Made by a program: the position numbers and the translations under genes. From the NCBI RefSeq assembly GCF_000934725.1, contig NZ_JYNS01000021.1:1-58431 (forward strand): 58,431 bases of DNA. Direction: 5' to 3'. Shown piece after piece: positions 44,437-53,265 of the stretch. How positions within the stretch are numbered: position 1 is the stretch's first letter; each line of letters opens with the position of its first letter. The stretch comes from Methyloterricola oryzae (GTDB lineage Bacteria; Pseudomonadota; Gammaproteobacteria; Methylococcales; Methylococcaceae). The notes under the pieces were generated by a model. It made no database searches. It had not been told where the DNA came from and worked only from the letters and a program-made list of their open reading frames with translations.

Positions 44437-44449
44437 TTTAGCGGCTAAA
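44437..44449. promoter_or_regulatory. KorB operator 8 (TTTAGCGGCTAAA)
   Basis: This exact operator lies 95 bases upstream of trbB, in position to control the trb operon. Confidence 0.87.
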
Positions 44450-44656
44450 GTGGCTCTTGCTCCGCCTAGCGCAAGTTATTGACCCAGTCCTGAATTGCCT
44501 AGGTATTAATATTTCGTTACTTCGCTCGTTTAGCAATATCCATGAGCACTGCTCCTTGGTTACGGCTCACGTTGTGGGTGGGGACTGGAGTTGGCCTTAC
44601 CATTGACCTTCTCAAGGTCGGCCTACATTTTTCAGAAGCCGCCTGCAAAACAGATG
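44450..44656. other. Junction of the trb backbone with the Tn3-like remnant
   Basis: No gene is seen. The trb operon promoter should lie here or within the preceding hundred bases, and the accessory insertion begins near the end of this stretch. Confidence 0.35.
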
Positions 44657-44908
44657 CTAAACCCAGTCAGATAGTGCAGTCACCTTACCGGGCGTGGCGA
44701 CCGGGTCGGCCAGGAAGGTTCCGAGAAAGCGCACGGTGGTCAGTTGCAGGGCATACCGCAGGCGGTGGCTGTCGCGCCGCTTGGTGGCGATCCACTCACA
44801 GTCATCGTCATTCAGGTGGAAGTAGCGCGTCAGTTCATCGCTGGACAATGCGTCCGGATAATGGCCGTAGCGTTCCCGTTGCGTGGAGGACAGGAAGCTG
44901 ACCGGCAT
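44657..44908 (-). pseudogene. tnpA: Tn3-family transposase, N-terminal fragment
   Basis: This 83-residue fragment matches the start of Tn3-family TnpA (MPVSFLSSTQRERYGHYPDA, then RYFHLNDDDCEWIATKRRD and LQLTTVRFLGTFL). Full-length TnpA is close to 1000 residues; the rest is missing. With the resolvase and toxin-antitoxin genes upstream, it marks the remains of a Tn3-like transposon. Confidence 0.83.
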
Positions 44909-44912
44909 GGTG

Positions 44913-45332
44913 TCAAAGTACTTCGGCGCAGAAGACCGTCGGGGTGACGATGCGCGTGCGGCCGATGCTGCCGCGTTGCAGTAACCCGGCGCGGCGGTCG
45001 CCGGTCACGAGGTAGTCGGCTTCGCCCGCCAAGGCCATTGCCAGCAGAAAGCCGTCGTCCGGATCCGTTGCCTCGATGCCATCCGGCAGTGACGGCAAAG
45101 TGTCCAGTACCACGGCACGATGCAGGTGATTGACCATCAAGCCGACGCGGTGGGCAGGCAGGATAGCCTTGAGTTTCGGATAACGGCTTACGCGCCGCAC
45201 TTCGTCGAGTTGCACCGTTGACGTCACCAGATCGAAGCGGGCGGCACGCCAGGCGCGATAGATGACATCCAGCGGGCCGTGCGCCGAGATCAGCGCGCCC
45301 AGCAACACGTTGGTGTCGAGGATGACACGCAT
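44913..45332 (-). CDS. PIN-domain toxin (VapC-like)
   Basis: This 139-residue PIN ribonuclease domain has the acidic residues D6 (ILDTNVLL), a glutamate in QLDEVRRVSR, and the aspartates of DPDDGFLLAMA and VTGDRRAG, as expected for the metal site of VapC-type toxins. The start overlaps the last base of the upstream antitoxin gene. Such pairs are common in the variable part of Tn3 elements and stabilise them. Confidence 0.83.
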   Translation of the reverse strand: MRVILDTNVLLGALISAHGPLDVIYRAWRAARFDLVTSTVQLDEVRRVSRYPKLKAILPAHRVGLMVNHLHRAVVLDTLPSLPDGIEATDPDDGFLLAMALAGEADYLVTGDRRAGLLQRGSIGRTRIVTPTVFCAEVL

Positions 45333-45571
45333 CAGCGCTCACGCGCCCATTGCACCGCCTCCTCGATGAGATCGGTCAGCTCAGACTCGCCCATGTCGGC
45401 GGTCGCGGTCTTGGCCTGGTCAACGGCGCGCTCGAATAGATAAGCGCGCACGGCTTCCTCGATGAAGCGCGACAGATCACCCTTACGGCCCCCGCCTTGC
45501 GCGGCAAGAAACATGCGAACAGATTGATCCGTGTCTGGCGACACGGCGATGTTCCAGCGGACGGAATTCAT
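45332..45571 (-). CDS. Ribbon-helix-helix antitoxin of the PIN pair
   Basis: This 79-residue protein has a short ribbon-helix-helix start (WNIAVSPDTDQSVRMFLA, then DLSRFIEEAVRAYLFE) and an acidic C-terminal tail that would bind the toxin. It overlaps the toxin gene by one base. The inverted repeat just upstream (45591-45610) is its probable operator. Confidence 0.8.
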   Translation of the reverse strand: MNSVRWNIAVSPDTDQSVRMFLAAQGGGRKGDLSRFIEEAVRAYLFERAVDQAKTATADMGESELTDLIEEAVQWARER

Positions 45572-45590
45572 GGAATCCTCCAGTGCTTAT

Positions 45591-45610
45591 GTGTATTAAT
45601 GTTTATACAC
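45591..45610. promoter_or_regulatory. Likely antitoxin operator, GTGTAT-n8-ATACAC
   Basis: Six-base arms GTGTAT and ATACAC are separated by eight bases, 20 bases upstream of the antitoxin start on the minus strand. Confidence 0.5.
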
Positions 45611-45689
45611 CTAAGTGGCAGTCCTTGCACGTGGTTCGGAAAAACGATCGTTTTATGAAACCACTTTAGGCATCGCGTCGAAATTCTGC

Positions 45690-45771
45690 AGCGGCCTCAT
45701 AAGCGGTTCAGAATAGTGGTTCGTATAATTAAAGTTCGATATTATCTGAACAAGACGAGTAACACGGACTT
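45690..45771. other. Possible res site upstream of the resolvase
   Basis: The stretch contains degenerate inverted repeats (GTTCGTATAAT near 45719 and ATATTATCTGAAC near 45740) directly before the resolvase gene. This is the usual position of Tn3 res sites. Confidence 0.35.
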
Positions 45772-45774
45772 TTG

Positions 45775-46698
45775 ATGAAGATTGGCTATGCGCGGATCTC
45801 TACACGCGACCAGAATCTGGCCTTGCAGGTCGATGCTCTGAAGGCCGCCGGCTGCGAGCGCATTTACCAGGATGTGGCGAGTGGTGCGAAGACCGCCCGC
45901 CCGGCGCTCGATGAACTGCTGGGCCATTTGCGCGCGGGCGATGTGGTGGTGATCTGGAAGCTCGACCGCATGGGTCGCTCGCTCAAGCATTTGGTTGAAC
46001 TGGTCGGCAACCTGATGGAGCGTAAGGTCGGCCTGCTCAGCCTGAACGACCCCATCGATACCACGAACGCACAAGGGCGGCTCGTCTTCAATCTGTTCGC
46101 GTCATTGGCCGAGTTCGAGCGCGAACTGATCCGCGAGCGCACGAGTGCCGGATTGACAGCCGCACGGGCGCGCGGCCGGGTTGGCGGACGGCCAAAGGGA
46201 TTGTCGCCACAGGCCGAAGCCACTGCGCTGGCCGCCGAGACCCTCTATCGTGAGCGTAAGCTGTCGGTTGCCGCCATCGCGCAGAAGCTGCATCTGTCCA
46301 AGAGCACGCTGTACAGCTACTTACAGCATCGCGGCGTGGAGATCGGCACCTATAAGAAATCGGCGCGGCGGCAATCAAGCGCGCCAGTCACCGAAATCCG
46401 TAACGCCGCTCCGTTTAAGGTTGCCACTATCCTGCTGACGCTGCGAATCGAGAACAACAGCAAGTTCGTACGCTGCAAGAAGCGCACGATTGAACACATC
46501 GAGAACATCTACCTTGAAGAGTACGCTGCCAAGCGGCGTCCGAACGGTGAGTACGAGCTGAAGGTGCCCTATGCCAATGACAAAGAACTGGATGAAGCGA
46601 TGAACGAGCTATTGAGCGACATCGCCAACGACGCGGATGATCGCCACTGCTTTTCGGAAAGCGAGGCGCGCATGGAAGGAACTGACCGCCATTGGTGA
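45775..46698 (+). CDS. tnpR: Tn3-type resolvase with unusual C-terminal extension
   Basis: The ATG at 45775 gives 307 residues. The N-terminal 140 are a serine recombinase (S9 in YARISTRDQ, then KLDRMGRSLKHL), followed by a helix-turn-helix at about 165-185 (SVAAIAQKLHLSKSTLYSYL). Ordinary resolvases end here (near 190). This one continues for about 110 residues, ending SESEARMEGTDRHW, a segment I do not recognise. A diverged, broken copy of the same region lies at 50063-50589. Confidence 0.85.
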   Translation: MKIGYARISTRDQNLALQVDALKAAGCERIYQDVASGAKTARPALDELLGHLRAGDVVVIWKLDRMGRSLKHLVELVGNLMERKVGLLSLNDPIDTTNAQGRLVFNLFASLAEFERELIRERTSAGLTAARARGRVGGRPKGLSPQAEATALAAETLYRERKLSVAAIAQKLHLSKSTLYSYLQHRGVEIGTYKKSARRQSSAPVTEIRNAAPFKVATILLTLRIENNSKFVRCKKRTIEHIENIYLEEYAAKRRPNGEYELKVPYANDKELDEAMNELLSDIANDADDRHCFSESEARMEGTDRHW

Positions 46699-46918
46699 GG
46701 TGCGGATTCCGGTCGAGTCGCCCCCTTATGCCGGAAACAATTGGCCAGGCAGGGAACGTCCTGCTGCTGATGACCGGCATCAACAAGCATATTGGCGCAA
46801 AGTCCTTGTCTTAGTTCAGCCACAAGGAGACCGTCAGCCGGCATGCCGATCAGACATTCGAATGGCGGCAGCACCCAGGTAGCTGTCGCTGGGCGTGTTT
46901 AGTCGTCAAGTCCTCGGC
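46699..46918. other. Short stretch between the resolvase and the purine-phosphorylase operon
   Basis: No gene is seen. The genes on both sides converge here. Confidence 0.35.
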
Positions 46919-48640
46919 TCAAAAGGGGTAACCCTTGCACTCGATGAACTGTCGAATTAATCGAATGGCGAAATCAACAGCGTTGCCTGTCACGTCATCT
47001 TGGACCACGTGCTTTTCATCTTGGCCGGCACAAGTGTGCGCTTGAGGTTCGCCGCTGTCCGCAACTGCCTTGATCCACAGGCACTCTACCCCATCAGACG
47101 CTCGATAGAAGCCACCACCCTCCATGTCGAAGGCCGCCACGTCTGGGAAATTTTCGTGGATGAATTTCACCAAATTGGCGTCCGGGTTCTCGATCTTTGT
47201 GCTTGCGCTAGCCAAGCCCTTATCGGTCACTACTTTGTAGTTGAGATCATCCGCGTTTATGAGCCGCGCCAACATGTAGAGGCCGCCAGTCACCCTTTCA
47301 CCATGTGGCCGCGTGCGGTCCCCATCGACGGTCAAGCGTCTGTGATCAAAGGAGATCACTTCGTTTGGTACGATCACAGTACCTAAGGGATAATTCCGCG
47401 TAGGCATGCCCATACACATACCAACCATCAAGATGAGCGTTGGATTAAGCGAATGAATTAGCTTCCCCAAGCGCGAAGATATTTCAACCTGCCCTTGAAA
47501 TGCGAGCGTCGCCAGCGACCAGCGCGTGGAGGTTGTACTGTCCAAGTAACTGACAGCAAAGTCAGACATGTCGTCAACGAGTGCGATAATCTGCCCCTTT
47601 CCGAAGTCGTTATCGAAGCGTCTTCGAACAGCAGCAAGCTCACTGGTCGCGGCCGCTATGCATAGGACTGAGTGAGTCGGCTTTGTAATACTGGTTGGGG
47701 AGGATGATATTTTAGGATTTTTCAAATTTCTTTTCGATTGCAATGGTTGTTGAGATTGCACACGGACAACTGATGTTTGGAGTGCCTGCCGCCATGCTTG
47801 GTCATTCCCTAGGGCGATCAAAATTTCCGGGTTACACTCTGCGACGGTTTTCAGGCGATCGGCACTCATCAAGAACCGTATCATCTTTAGGTATGACAGA
47901 TTGCGTCCATAAGACGGAACCTTGAAATCACTCGCTAAGTGACTCAAGTCAAAAATGACTCCGGCGCCAAGTTCCCTCGTGTAGCTATCAAAGTACGCCT
48001 CGTTGATAACGCCCGTTATTCGAGCGCGCTCAATAAATGCAGTATCCGACAACCCCAAAATCTCAAAGACATGGTCCGGAACAAATGCAAGCCCACCTAA
48101 TTCGCGTGGAACGGATTCGAGCCGCCGATCAAGGTGTGGGACGGGCTTTCCAGCGGCATCTCGTAGCAGTCGCTGCAATTCTTCGCTGTTTACCCTGCTT
48201 ACCCAGCATTCCACAATATCCTGTGTGGCCCCGCTTTGTCTGTGCTGATAAGCCGGTAGTAAATCCAAGTTCACATCAGAGCGATACCTGATGTACTGCT
48301 TGCTACCCTTGCGATAGAACTGCTCATCTTGGTGTTCGCGAATGAATTCATCTAAATTCAGAGAACTGCCAACAAGCATGATCACGCCAAGTCTTATCAA
48401 ATCTCCGAATTCATCAATTGTCTGACGGCAGAATGAAGATTCGAAGTAAGACGCTGCTGGTACGAGCACACGATCGGCACTGGCGACTGCAAGTCGTGTG
48501 GCTAATCTCATCTCCTCCTGAAACGCTTTTGTCTCGACGACGCGCCCCTTGTTTTGCAGGAAGTGAATGTCGAAGTAGTGAAGAAATAATCTCTCGATCC
48601 GCGGGTAATCAACAAATATATGATCGTCTTTCCGCCCCAT
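46919..48640 (-). CDS. Two-domain protein with C-terminal purine/uridine phosphorylase-like domain
   Basis: In this 573-residue protein the C-terminal part (about 323-565) is a PNP/nucleosidase-like domain: ILMVGMCMGM (403-412), LGTVIVPNEVI, AAFDMEGGGFY (502-512, with the typical ME pair) and IKAVADSG with D528. These bind nucleoside and phosphate or water. The first 310 residues form an unrecognised domain (VASADRVLVPAASYFESSF, LVGSSLNLDEF). PNP domains act as nucleotide-depleting effectors in predicted conflict systems. The gene follows two deoxyribosyltransferase-like genes with only two bases between, so the three form an operon read leftward. Confidence 0.72.
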   Translation of the reverse strand: MGRKDDHIFVDYPRIERLFLHYFDIHFLQNKGRVVETKAFQEEMRLATRLAVASADRVLVPAASYFESSFCRQTIDEFGDLIRLGVIMLVGSSLNLDEFIREHQDEQFYRKGSKQYIRYRSDVNLDLLPAYQHRQSGATQDIVECWVSRVNSEELQRLLRDAAGKPVPHLDRRLESVPRELGGLAFVPDHVFEILGLSDTAFIERARITGVINEAYFDSYTRELGAGVIFDLSHLASDFKVPSYGRNLSYLKMIRFLMSADRLKTVAECNPEILIALGNDQAWRQALQTSVVRVQSQQPLQSKRNLKNPKISSSPTSITKPTHSVLCIAAATSELAAVRRRFDNDFGKGQIIALVDDMSDFAVSYLDSTTSTRWSLATLAFQGQVEISSRLGKLIHSLNPTLILMVGMCMGMPTRNYPLGTVIVPNEVISFDHRRLTVDGDRTRPHGERVTGGLYMLARLINADDLNYKVVTDKGLASASTKIENPDANLVKFIHENFPDVAAFDMEGGGFYRASDGVECLWIKAVADSGEPQAHTCAGQDEKHVVQDDVTGNAVDFAIRLIRQFIECKGYPF

Positions 48641-48642
48641 TT

Positions 48643-49128
48643 TCAGAAGAGGCTCATTTGTGGATGTTCAGACATACAGTCCTTCTGAAAGTCTGCTATT
48701 AACTGTTTCAGATTTCCCTGCAGACTTATGCTCCGCCAAGCGGAGAGCTCGTCTATATAAGCTTCCGGTTGTCCCTGAAGTAGGTAGATCTTCTTGGATT
48801 GAGCGAAGGCAACAGCAATCTCGGCAAAGGTGTTAGGTCCCAAATAGTTAAGAATACCGTGCCGATCAGGATTCACAGCTAGGACGCAGTAAGTCCGGGG
48901 ATCCCTGATGCGTCTTAGGTGGGCAAACGAAACGCGTCGCTTAAAATCTTCGAACGCGCTGAGGGACATCTGCCGTACAGCTTCGTCTTCCGCGTCCGGG
49001 ACAACGGCTGGGATTCCTGCAGAGTTGAGTTGGTGTGCAACTTCCAGAATGTGATAATAGGCCCCCATGCTACCAATCAAAACAATTCGTCGGGACGTCT
49101 GCAATTGGTTTACAGCTGTTTTACTCAT
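48643..49128 (-). CDS. Nucleoside deoxyribosyltransferase-like/SLOG protein
   Basis: This 161-residue Rossmann-like protein has a first strand VLIGSMGAYYHILEVAHQL (16-34), VVPDAEDE (42-49), the segment VNPDRHGILNYLGPNTFAEI (85-104) and E103 in the position of the catalytic glutamate. The pattern matches the nucleoside 2-deoxyribosyltransferase/SLOG clan, which cuts N-glycosidic bonds or binds nucleotide ligands. It overlaps the gene upstream by eight bases. Confidence 0.68.
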   Translation of the reverse strand: MSKTAVNQLQTSRRIVLIGSMGAYYHILEVAHQLNSAGIPAVVPDAEDEAVRQMSLSAFEDFKRRVSFAHLRRIRDPRTYCVLAVNPDRHGILNYLGPNTFAEIAVAFAQSKKIYLLQGQPEAYIDELSAWRSISLQGNLKQLIADFQKDCMSEHPQMSLF

Positions 49129-49618
49129 TTCTCAAAGCATCTTTGATCAACGCGCGTTCAATCGCGCTAGTTTGGGCGCCATCGAACTCGAAGAGCCAGC
49201 TCGGTGTCCAACTTGGGTCACCCAATCGATCTAGAAGTTCGCCTTCATTAAGAACGAACGATGGCGGAATGTGGACTGGCAAATCAACCGGGAGGGCACT
49301 GAAGTAGATTGGTTGCTGCCTTTGAAGTACGCGGCCGATTTCGTAACAAGTTGTTTTTCCCACGTAGCCATCGGGTGACACCACGTAGACCAAATTAGCC
49401 GCGAAGATGCGGTGTAGAGCGAGGGACTGAACCGCCGAGTCGGCCCAGTCGGTTGGATCTGTCGCGAACCGCACAAAGTCGATACCCTCTTGGACAATCT
49501 GAGTTCCTAGTGGGGAGGTGACAGTGATCCCAGCCGAACGCAATGCTGCACATATGCGTTGGACGGATTCGTTGTGTTGCTTGAAACTACCGATGATCGC
49601 GATCGAGCGGGATTTCAT
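49121..49618 (-). CDS. Second nucleoside deoxyribosyltransferase-like protein
   Basis: In this 165-residue protein SIAIIGSF (5-12) begins the fold. VSPDGYVGKTTCYEIG (80-95) shows the D-G-Y loop and E93, followed by QRQQPIYF (99-106), all typical of deoxyribosyltransferase-like enzymes. It is the first gene of the three-gene operon. Having two different members of the family side by side suggests a heteromeric sensor or enzyme. Confidence 0.7.
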   Translation of the reverse strand: MKSRSIAIIGSFKQHNESVQRICAALRSAGITVTSPLGTQIVQEGIDFVRFATDPTDWADSAVQSLALHRIFAANLVYVVSPDGYVGKTTCYEIGRVLQRQQPIYFSALPVDLPVHIPPSFVLNEGELLDRLGDPSWTPSWLFEFDGAQTSAIERALIKDALRNE

Positions 49619-50062
49619 GGTCCTCCTTCACAATTCTCTTAACCGGAGTGTCGTTACGCAGATCGTCCTTCGGCACTCGCATCGAGGATAGCTGGGTGTT
49701 CGGTAGCACAGGGAATAAATACACCCTCCTAACGGGATGCGACGAGCTTCGGTGGTGCATGGCGCCACGCAATTTTCAAAGATTTTATCGTTTTCGTATT
49801 CAGCCGTTCGGGATGATTTGCAGATTCTGATGACAGACTATTAGTTTGGCCGATGACTTCCCATTCGACCGCATGAACCTGTGGCCGCTACACTTCGGAC
49901 TCCGCCATTTGCTGAAACCATAAGCGTACGCTCGTCGAGCCGCAGCCCAACAGCATCACGGTCGGTCAACTGCGGCCCGAACACCAGTCAACGAATGCCA
50001 GCGCCTGCAGTGAGGCTAGCTAGTAGCTTAAGTCGGCTGGCTGTTCCATTGCTCCCCGAACC
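49619..50062. other. Stretch upstream of the three-gene operon; no gene recognised
   Basis: The promoter of the leftward operon should lie near 49620-49700. The remainder (about 49860-50062) has no start or family match. It ends abruptly at the start of the resolvase homology at 50063, which marks a recombination junction. Confidence 0.4.
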
Positions 50063-50589
50063 CCGGGTTGGCGGACGGCCTAAGGGATTGTCGCCGCAGG
50101 CCGAAGCCACGGCGCTGGCCGCCGAGACTCTTTATCGTGAGCGTAAGCTGTCGGTTGCCGCCATCGCGCAGAAGCTGCATCTGTCCAAGAGCACGCTGTA
50201 CAGCTACTTACAGCATCGCGGCGTGGGGATCGGCACCTAAAAGAAGTCGGCGCGGAACGTATCCAGTCCGGTGAAGAATGACAACACGGGTATCGACCCA
50301 ACCCAGGTCGCCACAATCCTATTGACACTAAGGATCGATCGAAAACAACAACAAGTTCGTGCGCGGCAAGAAACGAGCGCTGGAGAACGTAGAGCGCTGC
50401 TGTTTGGAAGCATTCGACGCCAAGCGGCTGGCTCATGGCGAATACGATCTGAAGGTTCCCTACAGCAGCGAGAAGGACCTTGATAAACGGGTGAGCGACC
50501 TGCTGGCTGACATTACCAGCGAGGCGGATGACCGCCATTGTTTCTCAGAGAGTGAAGCCCGGATGGAGGGTACTGGTCGCTCTTGGTGA
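50063..50589 (+). pseudogene. Broken second copy of the resolvase C-terminal region
   Basis: Homologous to 46176-46698. It begins at GGTTGGCGGACGGCC, without the catalytic N-terminal half. It has a stop where the intact copy has TAT (ACCTATAAG becomes ACCTAAAAG near 50236), and a four-base insertion near 50340 shifts the frame. The end SESEARMEGTGRSW is still readable at 50545-50586. Together with the intact copy it brackets the purine-phosphorylase operon. Confidence 0.8.
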
Positions 50590-50598
50590 GGACTTAAG

Positions 50599-51453
50599 TC
50601 AGGGCAGGGCGACCGTCCGGAACGCGTAGCCGAAAGCGGCGAACGGTATACGCACAGACTGCCATGATCCCATTCCACCATCCGTGGGAGCGTGCTCTCG
50701 CACCTGAGCGGGATCCAGAACGGCGAGGCGCGGCGTCCCGCTCGACACGTCCCAAAGATGGAACGCGTGGAACAAAGCATCCTCGGCCACGTCCCATTCG
50801 TTGCGCGAGACGTGAAAACATCCGGCAAGGCCCTGCGTGCTCGCCTTCACCTCGATGACGAGTCTGCGCGAGTCTCCCATTTCGAGGCGCGACAGGACGT
50901 CGTATCCGTCCGAGTTGCTGTCCAAAGCGATCCACTTCGGCTCGATTCCCGTTCTGCGCTTCTCATATTCCAGCGTCAGGCGCTCGCCGGTTCTTCCTAT
51001 CTCCGTCAGGGCTTCGTCTCTGGCCCCCCGTGCGCGGCTTGCCAAAGCGTCCCAGAAGGCCACAGTCTCGGCGTCGTCGTCATAAGCGAGTCCTGCCTCG
51101 ACGAATATCTGTCTTAGCTCCTTCGGAGCGTGCATCAGCACCTCTCGACGGCCCGAGGACGCTAGTTGAAGCCATGGCGGATCTCGCGCGTCTATGTGGT
51201 CCAGCACCAGAACGCGCAGTTTGGCGCGATTACTCGGAGCGGCGAGAGCACGTTCGCCTCGCGTAGTCGGCTTGAGAAAGCCGTCCGTGCTTACCGACAG
51301 CCAGCGAATGTCCAGCGCAGCGTCTAGTATGTCCTGCGAGGGAACGGCTCCCAAGGATAGAGAGTGGACGGCCCCAGGGAGCAGAGGGTAGCGCTCCGCC
51401 ACCGAGAGCAGTTCCATACAGCCGAAAGCCACGCTCGGGGACATAGGTCTCAT
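50599..51453 (-). CDS. DUF3883 protein (PD-(D/E)XK-like C-terminus)
   Basis: This is a 284-residue protein. The C-terminal part (about 160-275) shows the DUF3883 pattern GYDVLSRLEMGDSRRLVIEVKAS: D in GYDV, then E and K in IEVKAS form a PD-(D/E)XK-like nuclease core. The N-terminal part is helical and may bind DNA or partners. It is the last gene of a five-gene operon and overlaps the helicase gene by four bases. DUF3883 proteins recur in defence loci beside helicases. Confidence 0.72.
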   Translation of the reverse strand: MRPMSPSVAFGCMELLSVAERYPLLPGAVHSLSLGAVPSQDILDAALDIRWLSVSTDGFLKPTTRGERALAAPSNRAKLRVLVLDHIDARDPPWLQLASSGRREVLMHAPKELRQIFVEAGLAYDDDAETVAFWDALASRARGARDEALTEIGRTGERLTLEYEKRRTGIEPKWIALDSNSDGYDVLSRLEMGDSRRLVIEVKASTQGLAGCFHVSRNEWDVAEDALFHAFHLWDVSSGTPRLAVLDPAQVREHAPTDGGMGSWQSVRIPFAAFGYAFRTVALP

Positions 51454-53261
51454 ATTCCGCCTCCCAGAGAGGCCAAAAGAGCTCTGACGTCCCCTTCGTC
51501 TAGCCCGTCCCCACCAAAGTCATCGTCCTCCTCGTCGGGGTCCATAGGCACCGGAGCGATTTTCAGGCCTGAGTCGTTCAGCGCGTCCGCCATCTGAGCC
51601 ACCTTAAACTCCAGACGCTGGCGCACCGTCTCGTCCACGCTTCCGGAGCACTCGACGATTTCGATAATGGTCTGCTGATTAGCCGGGAGTCCGAGTCGAT
51701 GAATGCGATCCTCGGATTGAAGATACTGCGCGGCGTTGAAGTTTCGGTCTAGATAGATCGCGTGGTGGCAGACCGTATGGAGGCTTATGCCCTCCCCTGC
51801 GGCGGCAGGGTTGGCGACCATCACCATGACCCCGGGATCGTCGTGGAAGAGGCGAATCTTCCCTTCGCGAGTCTCGTCGTCATCCTCGTCCCCGGCATCC
51901 ACGCCGCCGTGAATGAAGACGGCCCCTAAGTCCTGAAGCTTCTCGGACAGGTATTCGACGTTCTTGACGAACGAAGACCAGATCAGCACCTTCTTGCCCT
52001 CGCGCGCCAAGGAGCGAGCTCGCTTCACGACGTATCGCAACTTCGGGCCGCGCCCTTCGGCGATGGCATCCGATAGCTCCTTCGAGTGCGCGAAGGTGAT
52101 TTCCTCTGCCAGCAGAGCCGGGTTGGACACGAACTGAAGGATTCTGGCAACCGAGCGACCCAGATGCCTGAACCTCTGCCTGCCTGTTTGGCTCAGAGCC
52201 CTAGCCGCCTCCCGAGCGACCTCGCTTTTCATGAGTTCGTAGAGGCGCGCCTGAAGGGGGTCCATCGGGAGCGTCTTCCGCAGCCTGATTACCTCAGGAA
52301 GACCGAGTTCGCTCTTGTTCGTCCGCACATAGACGGGCTTGACCAAGTCGACGACGTTCTCCTCCGCAGCCTTGATTTCCGGGAAGAGGAAGTTGAACTG
52401 CGGAAGAAGATCTGACGAGGCCTGAGGCATCGGCGTTCCGGACATAACCAGCTTGCTGACGGGCAGATGGGAGAAGCCGAGAACGGCGTCCGTGGAGATG
52501 TTGTTTCTACCCTTGATTCGGTGGCTCTCGTCCAGGAACACGTGGACGCGCCGACCTGCGAGATGCTCGGAGATCGCTTCTTTCACTCGGGCGAGTTGCT
52601 GATAGCCGATGATCATGAAGCGCGGGTCCGCTCGCAACTGGCCTGGAATCTTGTCACCCTTCCTTAGTCGCACGAACGTTCCGACTCCAGGCAGGCACGA
52701 ATCCACTTGCTCGTCCCAGGCGGCGAAGGCGTTCTTCGGCGCGATGACCAGCAGACGGTCTTCCGGCTGAGCTCGGCAGGCGAACGTCGCCAGCGCCTCG
52801 GTCGTCTTGCCCGCCCCAGGAACGGAGAACGTGGCTCCGGCCGGCAGCGCGCCGAGAAGTTTCACATTTCGAGTCTGCTGCGGTGTGAGGTTTCTGGCGA
52901 ACCCGGCGGCTTTCAGTCTGCCCGCGAGTTCCTCGTCCGAGAGTCGAACGGCTTTGGTCGCCTGATCGTATCCAATAGCTCTTTGGTGCGCGGCTCCGAG
53001 ATGGGCGTTGGCCGCCTCGGTGATTTTGAAGTGCTCTTCGTTTTTGAGCTTGAACCCCCTAACGAGGGCCAGAATTTCCGGTCGCAGCGCCAGGAAGCTC
53101 CACCACGGAACGCTCACGGCGGTCGCGCCCTCCGCGCTGGACTCCTTGGAGGAGGAGATGAGCATGTCCTTGGCTATTCCGACCCAGGCGGATTTCGCGT
53201 CAGCCTCATCCCAGTAGACGACGGCCCTGCGGTCACGCTCCCGGTAGTCGAAGACCAGCAC
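51450..53261 (-). CDS. SNF2-type helicase/translocase
   Basis: This 603-residue superfamily-2 ATPase has Walker A PGAGKTT (148-154), the DEAH-box variant DESH (244-247), motif III SGTP (about 274-277) and a C-terminal helicase half with LIWSSFVKNVEYLSEKL and the motif VI region QSEDRIHRLG (near 500). The N-terminal 120 residues are not recognised. It would move along DNA to bring the nuclease partners together. Its start is 4 bases after the ParB-like gene. Confidence 0.83.
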   Translation of the reverse strand: MLVFDYRERDRRAVVYWDEADAKSAWVGIAKDMLISSSKESSAEGATAVSVPWWSFLALRPEILALVRGFKLKNEEHFKITEAANAHLGAAHQRAIGYDQATKAVRLSDEELAGRLKAAGFARNLTPQQTRNVKLLGALPAGATFSVPGAGKTTEALATFACRAQPEDRLLVIAPKNAFAAWDEQVDSCLPGVGTFVRLRKGDKIPGQLRADPRFMIIGYQQLARVKEAISEHLAGRRVHVFLDESHRIKGRNNISTDAVLGFSHLPVSKLVMSGTPMPQASSDLLPQFNFLFPEIKAAEENVVDLVKPVYVRTNKSELGLPEVIRLRKTLPMDPLQARLYELMKSEVAREAARALSQTGRQRFRHLGRSVARILQFVSNPALLAEEITFAHSKELSDAIAEGRGPKLRYVVKRARSLAREGKKVLIWSSFVKNVEYLSEKLQDLGAVFIHGGVDAGDEDDDETREGKIRLFHDDPGVMVMVANPAAAGEGISLHTVCHHAIYLDRNFNAAQYLQSEDRIHRLGLPANQQTIIEIVECSGSVDETVRQRLEFKVAQMADALNDSGLKIAPVPMDPDEEDDDFGGDGLDEGDVRALLASLGGGI

Positions 53262-53265
53262 GCTC

